A stretch of DNA of 64,000 nucleotides from assembly GCF_020400605.1 (NCBI RefSeq), contig NZ_JAINRD010000005.1, positions 1-64,000 of the forward strand, written 5' to 3'. The notes under the pieces were generated by a model. The model made no database searches. It saw only the letters and a program-made list of their open reading frames with translations, and was not told the origin of the DNA. Origin of the DNA: Streptomyces aculeolatus (lineage in GTDB: Bacteria; Actinomycetota; Actinomycetes; Streptomycetales; Streptomycetaceae). The translations under genes were made by a program, and so were the position numbers. Numbering within the stretch: the first letter of the stretch is position 1; each line of letters begins with the position of its first letter. Below are positions 1-11,107 of this stretch, one piece after another.

Positions 1-127
1 GTTCCAACCCTAACAGCTTCTCGGGGTTGAAATGACCGCCCCTCGGGCCCAGTTGACCGGGCACGACGGCCCTCGGGCTCGTCGGGCGGTGCCGTAAACC
101 TACTGGACGTTCGTCCCCCGTGCAAAT
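1..127. other. No gene recognised at left edge
   Basis: I see no credible coding region or RNA gene in these bases. They lie downstream of the RNase J gene and its terminator hairpin. They may be the upstream region of a gene lying outside the window. Confidence 0.4.
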
Positions 128-188
128 CAGCCCCGGCCCCAACCCCCGCCTGGGGCAACGTCCGAGGCGGGAGTCGGGGCCGGGGCTG
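128..188 (-). terminator. Intrinsic-type terminator after RNase J gene
   Basis: A perfect 13-bp inverted repeat (128-140 with 176-188) encloses a second perfect 7-bp stem (145-151 with 165-171). It begins 27 bases past the RNase J stop. Read on the minus strand the hairpin is followed by a short A/T-containing stretch rather than a long U-tract, as is common in Streptomyces. Confidence 0.8.
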
Positions 189-215
189 TCGGGCCGGGGC
201 CGGCCCGGGTGGCCG

Positions 216-1901
216 TCAGACCTCGACGACGACCGGGAGGATCATCGGGCGGCGGCGGAAGGTGTCGGAGACCCACTTGCCCACTGTGCGCCGTACCAGC
301 TGCTGGAGTTGGTGCGTCTCGGCGACGCCGTTGGAGGCCGACTTGGCGAGGGCTTCCTCCAGCTTCGGGATCACGTCGCGGAACGCCCCGTCCTCGATGC
401 CCGAGCCGCGGCTCTGGACATGGGGGCCGCCGACGATCTTGCCGGTGGTGCTGTCGACCACGACGAAGACGCTGATGATGCCCTCCTCGCCGAGGATCCG
501 GCGGTCCTTGAGCGAGGACTCCGTCACATCGCCGACGGAGAGGCCGTCGACGTACACGTAGCCCGCCTGGACCTTGCCGGAGATCTTGGCGACGCCGTCG
601 ACCAGGTCGACGGCCACGCCGTCCTCGGCGATGACGATGCGGTCGGCGCGGACGCCCGTCGCCGCCGCGAGTTCGGCGTTCGCGCGCAGGTGGCGCCATT
701 CGCCGTGCACCGGCATGACGTTGCGGGGCTTGCAGATGTTGTAGAAGTACAGCAGTTCGCCGGCCGAGGCGTGGCCCGAGACGTGCACCTTGGCGTTGCC
801 CTTGTGGACGACGTTGGCGCCCCAGCGGGTGAGGCCGTTGATGACCCGGTAGACGGCGTTCTCGTTCCCCGGGATCAGCGACGAGGCGAGGATGACCGTG
901 TCGCCGGCGACGATGCGGATCTGGTGGTCGCGGTTGGCCATGCGGGACAGGGCCGCCATCGGCTCGCCCTGCGAGCCCGTGCAGACGAGGACGACCTCGT
1001 GGTCCGGCAGGTCGTCGAGGGTCTTCACGTCGACGACGAGGCCGGGGGGCACGCGCAGGTAGCCGAGGTCGCGGGCGATGCCCATGTTGCGGACCATGGA
1101 GCGGCCGACGAAGGCGACCTTCCTGCCGTACGCGTGCGCCGCGTCCAGGACCTGCTGGATGCGGTGCACGTGGCTCGCGAAGCTCGCCACGATGATGCGC
1201 CGCTGCGCCGCCGCGAAGACCCCCCGCAGTACCCCGGAGATGTCCTTCTCCGGGGCCACGAACCCCGGGACCTCGGCGTTGGTGGAGTCGACGAGCAGCA
1301 GGTCGATGCCCTCCTCGCCGAGGCGCGCGAACGCGGGCAGGTCGGTGAGGCGCCCGTCGAGGGGCAACTGGTCCATCTTGAAGTCGCCCGTGTGCACGAC
1401 GACGCCCGCGGGGGTGCGGACGGCGACGGCGAGGCTGTCCGGGATGGAGTGGTTGACGGAGACGAACTCGCAGTCGAAGGGCCCGATGCGCTCCCGGCCG
1501 CCCTCGGCGACCTGGAGGGTGTACGGGCGGATGCGGTGCTCCTGGAGCTTGGCCTCGATGAGGGCCAGGGTCAGCTTGGAGCCGATCAGGGGAATGTCCG
1601 CCTTCTCGCGGAGCAGGTAGGGCACGGCGCCGATGTGGTCCTCGTGCCCGTGCGTCAGGACGATGCCCTCGATGTCGTCGAGGCGGTCCCTGATGGTGGA
1701 GAAGTCGGGAAGGATCAGGTCGACCCCGGGCTGCTCCTCCTCGGGGAAGAGGACTCCGCAGTCGACGATCAGCAGGCGGCCGCCGTATTCGAAGACGGTC
1801 ATGTTGCGGCCGATCTCGCCGAGCCCGCCGAGCGGCGTGACGCGCAGGGCGCCCTTCGCGAGTGCGGGGGGCGGGCCGAGTTCGGGATGGGGATGGCTCA
1901 A
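216..1901 (-). CDS. rnj: Ribonuclease J
   Basis: This is a metallo-beta-lactamase/beta-CASP ribonuclease of 561 residues. The family combines 5'-3' exonuclease and endonuclease activity in mRNA decay and rRNA maturation. The zinc motif HGHEDHIGAVPYLL lies about 80 residues in. The N-terminus RVTPLGGLGEIGRNM and the beta-CASP region with GSQGEPMAALSRM are also typical. I start it at a TTG (1899-1901) because a GAGGAGAG ribosome-binding site sits just upstream and the following residues match family N-termini. An in-frame GTG 20 codons earlier lacks this support. It is downstream of dapA on the same strand with a 179-base gap, and a strong hairpin follows the stop. The family is certain; the TTG start is likely. 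Confidence 0.95.
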   Translation of the reverse strand: MSHPHPELGPPPALAKGALRVTPLGGLGEIGRNMTVFEYGGRLLIVDCGVLFPEEEQPGVDLILPDFSTIRDRLDDIEGIVLTHGHEDHIGAVPYLLREKADIPLIGSKLTLALIEAKLQEHRIRPYTLQVAEGGRERIGPFDCEFVSVNHSIPDSLAVAVRTPAGVVVHTGDFKMDQLPLDGRLTDLPAFARLGEEGIDLLLVDSTNAEVPGFVAPEKDISGVLRGVFAAAQRRIIVASFASHVHRIQQVLDAAHAYGRKVAFVGRSMVRNMGIARDLGYLRVPPGLVVDVKTLDDLPDHEVVLVCTGSQGEPMAALSRMANRDHQIRIVAGDTVILASSLIPGNENAVYRVINGLTRWGANVVHKGNAKVHVSGHASAGELLYFYNICKPRNVMPVHGEWRHLRANAELAAATGVRADRIVIAEDGVAVDLVDGVAKISGKVQAGYVYVDGLSVGDVTESSLKDRRILGEEGIISVFVVVDSTTGKIVGGPHVQSRGSGIEDGAFRDVIPKLEEALAKSASNGVAETHQLQQLVRRTVGKWVSDTFRRRPMILPVVVEV

Positions 1902-2080
1902 AGGTCTCTCCTCACCATGCGCACCGGCCGGGTCCCGGCGGCGGGCCCGGGCGGGGCGCACATGAATGCATGCGACGGCGGCTTCCCTGAAGCCGCGCCG
2001 CGGGTTTCTCGGTATGCGGTTGTGACGTCTGTGGCGGTGAGGACGGCGGGTGTGCGTTGCGTACGGCCGGGCGCGTCCGG

Positions 2081-2980
2081 CTACACGTGCACGCCGCCGC
2101 CCTTGAGGTCCCGCTTGAGCTGCTCGGTCTCCTCCGGCGAGAGTCCCACGAGCGGCAGCCGCAGCGGGCCGCCGGGCAGCTGCCGCAGGGCGAGCGACGC
2201 CTTGACGGTGATGACGCCCTGGGTGCGGAACATGCCGGTGTAGACGGGGAGCAGTTGCTGGTGCAGTTCGGTGGCCTTGGTCACGTCCCCGCTGGTGTAC
2301 GCCTCGACGAGGGCGACCAGTTCGGGGGTGACGAGGTGGCCGACGACGGAGACGAAGCCGACGCCGCCGACGGACAGCAGCGGCAGGTTCAGCATGTCGT
2401 CGCCGGAGTACCAGGCCAGGCCCGTCTGGGCGATGGCCCAGCTGGCGCGGCCGAGGTCGCCCTTGGCGTCCTTGTTGGCGACGATCCGGGGGTGCTCGGC
2501 CAGCCGGAGCATGGTCTCGGTGTTGATCGGGACGCCGCTGCGGCCGGGGATGTCGTAGAGCATCACGGGCAGGTCGGTGGCGTCGGCGATGGCCTTGAAG
2601 TGGGCGTAGAGGCCCTGCTGCGGCGGCTTGCTGTAGTACGGCGTGACGGTCAGCAGGCCGTGGGCGCCGGCGTCCTGGGCGGCGCGGGCCAGCTCGACGC
2701 TGTGCCGGGTGTCGTTCGTCGAGGCTCCGGCGACGACGTGGGCGCGGTCGCCGACGGCGTCCACCACGGCCCGTACGAGCTGGGCTTTCTCCGCATCGCT
2801 GGTGGTGGGGGACTCACCGGTGGTGCCGTTGAGCACCAGCCCGTCGTTGCCTGCGTCGACGAGGTGGGCGGCGAGTCGCTGGGCGCCGTCGAGGTCGAGG
2901 GCGCCGTCGGGGGTGAACGGCGTGACCATGGCGGTCAGCATCCGTCCGAAGGGCGTCTGCGGGGTGGATGTCGGAGCCAT
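2081..2980 (-). CDS. dapA: 4-hydroxy-tetrahydrodipicolinate synthase
   Basis: DapA condenses pyruvate with aspartate semialdehyde, the first committed step of the diaminopimelate/lysine pathway that feeds peptidoglycan. The 299-residue protein is normal length for this TIM-barrel family. The Schiff-base lysine lies in IVANKDAKGD, the catalytic tyrosine in YDIPGRSGV and the pyruvate-binding threonines in NGTTGESPT. I chose the ATG at 2980, giving MAPTSTPQTPFG, rather than an in-frame start 27 codons upstream, because conserved sequence begins right after it; the ribosome-binding site is weak. It is transcribed toward the RNase J gene and probably shares a transcript with it. The partner dapB lies about 1.8 kb away in a different transcription unit. 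Confidence 0.95.
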   Translation of the reverse strand: MAPTSTPQTPFGRMLTAMVTPFTPDGALDLDGAQRLAAHLVDAGNDGLVLNGTTGESPTTSDAEKAQLVRAVVDAVGDRAHVVAGASTNDTRHSVELARAAQDAGAHGLLTVTPYYSKPPQQGLYAHFKAIADATDLPVMLYDIPGRSGVPINTETMLRLAEHPRIVANKDAKGDLGRASWAIAQTGLAWYSGDDMLNLPLLSVGGVGFVSVVGHLVTPELVALVEAYTSGDVTKATELHQQLLPVYTGMFRTQGVITVKASLALRQLPGGPLRLPLVGLSPEETEQLKRDLKGGGVHV

Positions 2981-3325
2981 GAGTGACACGCTACTCGTAA
3001 GAATGCCCGGAGTGCGCGCTTGGGTGGCGTGCGGTGCGGCAGGCGCGGGAGAACCCGGCACTGCCTGCTCGGGGGTTCAAGCAGTACCGGGTTCGTATCC
3101 TCAGCCTAGGCGAACTTCGCGATAACCACCATTCCAGACATTTCTCAGCGGTTTTCGCGTGTCCGCCGGCTTCGCCGGTGCTCTGTGCGCCATCCGTGCG
3201 TTGGTACCTTTGAGAGGTATTCGGCACATGGCCCTGGATCTGGGCACTTTACGGGACGTTCCGACGTTGTCCGGATGGCAGGAGCCGAGTCGACAAACCC
3301 ACGAGCCCTGAGGTGGTGCCCCAGC
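2981..3325. other. Divergent intergenic region dapA / small membrane protein
   Basis: These 345 bases separate the start of dapA (leftward) from the 81-residue membrane protein (rightward) and should carry both promoters. I see a short GC-rich stem-loop around 3160-3180 but no convincing -35/-10 pair. A stretch near 3085-3100 resembles a tRNA T-arm but cannot be folded into a tRNA. No credible gene is seen. Confidence 0.4.
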
Positions 3326-3571
3326 ATGCTTCGCCGTCGGCGTGAGCCCGTTCCGTTCGCCTTCATAGCGGAGGCCGACCGCTTCCGCAGCGACGTCCCC
3401 GTGCCGCCACCCGTGGAACGCGCCGGGATCGGGGAGATCGCCGGACGGGCCCTGGTGGGCGTGCTGATAGTGGCGGGCCTCGTGGGCGCGGTGGTGTTCG
3501 GCATCCCGGCGATGCAGCTCACCGACGACCCGGGATCCGCACAGGACACGGAGAACGTGCAGACCCCCTGA
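3326..3571 (+). CDS. Small single-pass membrane protein
   Basis: This is an 81-residue protein of unknown function. The N-terminus is basic (MLRRRREPVPF), and one transmembrane helix lies at about residues 36-57 (GRALVGVLIVAGLVGAVVFG). A short acidic tail follows. The start is the ATG at 3326 with an AGGTGG ribosome-binding site about 9 bases upstream; the frame stays open further 5' but that extension looks non-coding. It is divergent from dapA and followed by a hairpin and then the PH-domain-like membrane gene on the same strand. No catalytic motif is visible, so no role is assigned. Confidence 0.7.
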   Translation: MLRRRREPVPFAFIAEADRFRSDVPVPPPVERAGIGEIAGRALVGVLIVAGLVGAVVFGIPAMQLTDDPGSAQDTENVQTP

Positions 3572-3608
3572 GGCCGCGCGCGGCGCGCCGTCCCGGCCGC
3601 CGCAGCAG

Positions 3609-3637
3609 CCCCGGGTGCCCCGTCCGCACCCCCGGGG
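3609..3637 (+). terminator. Possible terminator after small membrane protein
   Basis: An imperfect inverted repeat (3609-3618 with 3626-3637, one bulged C) lies 38 bases after the stop codon. There is no U-tract, so it may only be a GC-rich fold. Confidence 0.35.
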
Positions 3638-3673
3638 TGGTGGGCCCGCCGGGGCCTCGCTAGCCTCGCAGGC

Positions 3674-4243
3674 GTGCCACTGCCCTTTCTGACCGCCGAC
3701 CGCGACTTCGGAGACGTCGCCGGCGACGCTCCCCTCCCCTACGCCGACCGCGACCGCTGGCGACGGCCGTACCGCCCGGGCCCCTGGCGGGTCCTCATGG
3801 CCGCCGTGGAACTGCTGCTCGCCTCGTACCTCCTCTTCGCGACCGTCATCATGCTGCTTGCGGGCTCGGTCACGGGCGCGCTGACGTGCGCGGGCGTGGC
3901 GGTGGCCTTCATCCTGGCGGCGCTGCGGCTGCTGCGGGTCGGCGTGTGGGTGAGCGCGCACGGGCTGCGGCAGGTGCACCTCCTCCATACCGTCACCCTG
4001 GCGTGGGACGAGATCGCCGCCGTACGGACCGTGCAGCAGCCGGTGAAGTGGCTCGGCCTGCCCCGTACGGTGCAGGGGCAGGCGGTCCTGGTGGTCCCCG
4101 CGGCGCGGCGGCGCGGGCGGGGCGGGGCCGCGGTGCCGCTGCGGCCGCTGCTGACGGACAACAACGCCGACTTCCTCAGCCGCCCGGAGGCGTTCGACCG
4201 CGCGGCGGACACCGTCGAGGCGTGGGCGACGGAGCTGCGCTGA
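3674..4243 (+). CDS. PH-domain-like membrane protein
   Basis: The 189-residue protein has two adjacent hydrophobic segments at about residues 38-60 and 62-84. A cytosolic domain follows with VWVSAHGLRQVHLLHTVTLAWDEIAAVRTV, the pattern of bacterial PH-like (bPH) domains in actinobacterial membrane proteins. The family role is poorly defined; membrane or envelope association is the most that can be said. The start is GTG at 3674. No Shine-Dalgarno is evident, and a TAGCCT hexamer resembling a -10 element ends about 8 bases before the start, so a leaderless transcript is possible. It converges on the TPR membrane protein gene. Confidence 0.75.
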   Translation: MPLPFLTADRDFGDVAGDAPLPYADRDRWRRPYRPGPWRVLMAAVELLLASYLLFATVIMLLAGSVTGALTCAGVAVAFILAALRLLRVGVWVSAHGLRQVHLLHTVTLAWDEIAAVRTVQQPVKWLGLPRTVQGQAVLVVPAARRRGRGGAAVPLRPLLTDNNADFLSRPEAFDRAADTVEAWATELR

Positions 4244-4285
4244 ACGCCCGCGGCGCCGCCGGGGCGGCCCGGGGCGTACGGTCCG

Positions 4286-4729
4286 CTAGCCGGCCGTCCT
4301 GCGCAGCGTGATCGCCCGCTGCATCGCCTTGCGCGCCCGCGGGGTGTCGCGCGCGTCGTGGTACGCGACCGCAAGCCGGAACCAGCACCGCCAGTCCCCG
4401 GGCGCCGACTCGGTCTCCTCCTTGCGCCGGCGGAAGACCTCGTCGGCCGAGTCGCGGTCGATGCGGCCGCTGGGGGTGCGCTTCAGCTCGTCGACCGGGA
4501 GGCCGCCCTCGGCGTCCAGCTCCCGCGCCAGCGCGTTCGCGGCGCGCGCGAAGGCGGTGGTGTGCCACAGGAACCAGATGCCGATGGCGGGCAGCACCAG
4601 CACGGCGACGCCGAAGGCGACGGTCACCGGCGTGCCCTCGCGCAGCAGGTACCAGCCGCGGGTGCCGGCGAGGAAGAAGTAGACGACCAGCACGGCCGAC
4701 AGCACGACGTACGTGATCTTCGAGCGCAT
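4286..4729 (-). CDS. TPR-like membrane protein
   Basis: The 147-residue protein has two N-terminal transmembrane helices (about residues 5-25 and 34-56). A cytosolic segment follows that ends in a tetratricopeptide-like helix pair (APGDWRCWFRLAVAYHDARDTPRARKAMQRAITL, about residues 108-142). This suggests a scaffold or protein-interaction role at the membrane, not an enzyme. It begins 19 bases after the dapB stop and is the last gene of the rpsO-pnp-M16-dapB run, so it is probably cotranscribed. The exact function is unknown. Confidence 0.75.
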   Translation of the reverse strand: MRSKITYVVLSAVLVVYFFLAGTRGWYLLREGTPVTVAFGVAVLVLPAIGIWFLWHTTAFARAANALARELDAEGGLPVDELKRTPSGRIDRDSADEVFRRRKEETESAPGDWRCWFRLAVAYHDARDTPRARKAMQRAITLRRTAG

Positions 4730-4748
4730 CAGCGGAGTCCCGGCGGCG

Positions 4749-9198
<4,450 letters not shown>

Positions 9199-9561
9199 CA
9201 GGAAATTCTCCTCGTCTGCACCCACGCCCGTGTGGCGTGGGCGGTGAGCGGTGGAGCACCCGCGCGGCAGGCTCGGGCCGGATGAGCGGCTGTAGGCCGG
9301 GCCGGTCTTCGATCGAAGCCACCGGGGGCGCGCTCTCGCGTGCTCCGAAGGCCACTACCGAGGACCGGCGCCCGCTGTCGGCACAGGTCCGGCGGCTGCG
9401 GGCGGTTGCTCCCCGTGTTCACTCTGTGCTGATGTCCTGCCGACCAGAGTACAAGTCCCCCTGGCGGCGTCTCGACGGCTGGCTGGCAACCGTTCGGTAA
9501 GGGTCCGTACGGACGGACCGGCCCGGCGTCCGGGCGAAACCGGAGCGCTGCGGGCATACGC
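9199..9561. other. pnp leader / rpsO-pnp intergenic region
   Basis: Between the rpsO terminator hairpin and the pnp start lie about 360 bases without a gene. In Streptomyces this interval is known to carry a separate pnp promoter in addition to read-through from rpsO. I cannot place a confident -35/-10 pair. A GAGGAG ribosome-binding site closes the region next to pnp. Confidence 0.5.
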
Positions 9562-9598
9562 CGAGGGAGCGGCTCCCGGTGCGGGAGCCGCTCCCTCG
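9562..9598 (-). terminator. rpsO-pnp intergenic hairpin
   Basis: A perfect 16-bp inverted repeat (9562-9577 with 9583-9598) with a 5-base loop begins 8 bases after the rpsO stop. It can act as an attenuator/terminator of rpsO. By analogy with the characterised rpsO-pnp operon it is also a likely RNase III processing site that sets PNPase levels. Confidence 0.85.
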
Positions 9599-9605
9599 AA
9601 CGGCG

Positions 9606-9893
9606 CTAGCGGGCGCCGGCGGCGCCGCGGCGGATGCCGAGGCGGTCGACCAGCGTACGGAAGCGGGCGATGTCCTTCTTCGCCAGGTACTGCAGCAGCC
9701 GGCGGCGGCGGCCGACGAGCAGGAGCAGACCGCGGCGCGAGTGGTGGTCGTGCTTGTGGGTCTTCAGGTGCTCGGTGAGGTCGCTGATGCGCTGGGTGAG
9801 CATCGCCACCTGTACCTCGGGGGAGCCGGTGTCGCCTTCCTTCGTGGCGTACTCGGCCATGATCTTCTGCTTGGTCGCGGTGTCGAGCGACAT
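9606..9893 (-). CDS. rpsO: 30S ribosomal protein S15
   Basis: S15 is a primary 16S rRNA-binding protein of the 30S subunit. At 95 residues it has the usual length. It contains [17 protein letters not shown] near the N-terminus and [20 protein letters not shown], the rRNA-contacting helix region. A GAGGAG ribosome-binding site precedes the ATG by 6 bases. It heads the run rpsO-pnp-M16-dapB-TPR protein. About 200 bases upstream separate it from the M23 peptidase gene on the same strand. Confidence 0.98.
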   Translation of the reverse strand: MSLDTATKQKIMAEYATKEGDTGSPEVQVAMLTQRISDLTEHLKTHKHDHHSRRGLLLLVGRRRRLLQYLAKKDIARFRTLVDRLGIRRGAAGAR

Positions 9894-10039
9894 GTCCTAC
9901 TCCTCGGGTCGGCGCCGCCGAGCGTCCCTGGTTTTGGTCACAGGGAATCTGCGGTGACTCGGCAGGCGGGGCGGTCGCGGCGCCTCACCCGAGGGATACG
10001 GGGGCGCTCACGCGAACCGTCCGCCAGCCTATCAGCCGT

Positions 10040-10061
10040 GCGGCGGCCCGAGGACCGCCGC
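10040..10061 (-). terminator. Possible terminator after M23 peptidase gene
   Basis: A 7-bp perfect stem (10040-10046 with 10055-10061) and an overlapping GC-rich repeat (10061-10086) lie 33-54 bases past the M23 stop on the minus strand. There is no U-tract. Confidence 0.4.
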
Positions 10062-10093
10062 CCGGCGCCGCCCGGCGGGGCCGGGCGTGCGGG

Positions 10094-10612
10094 TCAGATC
10101 TTGACACCGTGCTTGCTGAGGAACGCGACCGGGTCCACGGCGGAGCCGTAGTCGGGGGTCGTGCGGACCTCGAAGTGCAGGTGCGGGCCGGTGGAGTTGC
10201 CGGTCGTGCCGATCTTGCCGATCAGCTCCTTGGCGTTGACCTTCTCGCCCACGTTCACGTCGATCTTGGACAGGTGGGCGTACTGGGTGTAGAGGCCCTC
10301 GCCGTGCTTGATCACGATGTTGTTGCCGTAGGCGCCGCCCCAGCCGGCCGTGACCACGGTGCCGTCGCTGGCCGACTTGACCTTCGTGCCCGTGGGGGCG
10401 GCGAAGTCCTGGCCGCTGTGCTTCGCGGCCCAGCGGGCACCGCCCTGGTTGTACTGGCCGGTGACGTCGTAGTCGGCCGTGACGGGCTTGACCCAGTCGG
10501 GCTTGCTGTCGGCCGTGGCGACGCCCGAGCCGAGGGCGACGACCATGCCGGCGCCCGCGGCGAGCATGGCGGTGGTGGCTACGGGGGCGGTGAACTTGGC
10601 GTGCTTGAACAT
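10094..10612 (-). CDS. Secreted M23 family peptidoglycan endopeptidase
   Basis: The 172-residue protein has a signal peptide (residues 1-35, MFKHAKF then a hydrophobic core ending GVATADS). A single M23 (LytM/lysostaphin-like) domain follows. Zinc ligands are visible as H65 and D69 (HSGQDFAAPTG) and H144/H146 (GPHLHFEVR), so it should be active. It would cut peptide cross-bridges in the cell wall during growth or sporulation. Start: ATG 10612 with a GGAGGG ribosome-binding site. The 5' region is unusually long and holds paired 15-bp repeats (10855-10893), which suggests regulation upstream. Several Streptomyces wall hydrolases use a c-di-AMP riboswitch, but I could not find that consensus here. 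Confidence 0.92.
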   Translation of the reverse strand: MFKHAKFTAPVATTAMLAAGAGMVVALGSGVATADSKPDWVKPVTADYDVTGQYNQGGARWAAKHSGQDFAAPTGTKVKSASDGTVVTAGWGGAYGNNIVIKHGEGLYTQYAHLSKIDVNVGEKVNAKELIGKIGTTGNSTGPHLHFEVRTTPDYGSAVDPVAFLSKHGVKI

Positions 10613-11107
10613 TCTCGGAATTCCCTCCAGAAAGGTTCCGACCCCGGCTGCGCTCCGAGGTCGCTCCACCTTGGTAACGCGTCCGATCGGGGCAGACAAG
10701 GGCCCTTGGTACGAGCCTGGGTCGTAGCCGCGATTCGGGTTTTTCCGCCCCTTGTGCACCCCAAAAGAACGGCGCCTGGAGCCACCCCGGACGGCACCCA
10801 AGCTGGCGTTTTTAGGGCATCCATGCAGGTCAGAGCCGATCGATCGACCCGTTTCCAAAAGTCCGGCGGACTCCCCTGCCAAAAGTCCGGCGGCCGCAGG
10901 GGCGAAAGTCCCGGACCCTTGTCAGATTCGCCTACTACCGCTTTTAGGATTCCTTCAGAGGCATGTGGTGCACGCCACTCCCGGATAAGAATTCGCGGCT
11001 CTCTCGCGGGCCTTTCTCCCCTGCCGCACGGGACCAATTACCCCCCGACTGGCGCGGAGCCCCACCGTCCCCGGTAGGCTGCGTCCGGCCAGTTCCTAGG
11101 AGGGGGT
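10613..11107. other. Divergent intergenic region M23 peptidase / kinase array
   Basis: These 495 bases separate the M23 gene (leftward) from the first kinase-like gene (rightward). They contain the two 15-bp direct repeats at 10855-10893 and a third partial copy of their core near 10903-10915. A TAGGCT hexamer at 11075-11080 could be a -10 element for the kinase array, but no good -35 accompanies it. An AGGAGGGGG ribosome-binding site lies just before 11108. No gene is seen. Confidence 0.45.
10855..10893. repeat. Paired 15-bp direct repeats upstream of M23 gene
   Basis: CCAAAAGTCCGGCGG occurs perfectly at 10855-10869 and 10879-10893, a 24-base period. A shorter relative (GAAAGTCCCGG) follows near 10904-10914. 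The A-tract core is striking in this GC-rich DNA and fits a regulator-binding site. It lies about 240 bases upstream of the M23 start codon and 215-250 upstream of the kinase array. Confidence 0.65.

Noticed and set aside
3040-3110. tRNA-like stretch with a T-loop-like GGTTCGTATCC
   Set aside because: The flanking bases do not form the T-stem, and no D-arm, anticodon arm or acceptor stem can be built on either strand.
4244-4285. Terminator between the PH-like and TPR genes
   Set aside because: Only short, interrupted GC pairings are present; the fold is not distinct from background.
10613-10990. c-di-AMP (ydaO-type) riboswitch expected upstream of a Streptomyces wall hydrolase
   Set aside because: The conserved elements of that riboswitch could not be found on the minus strand in this region.
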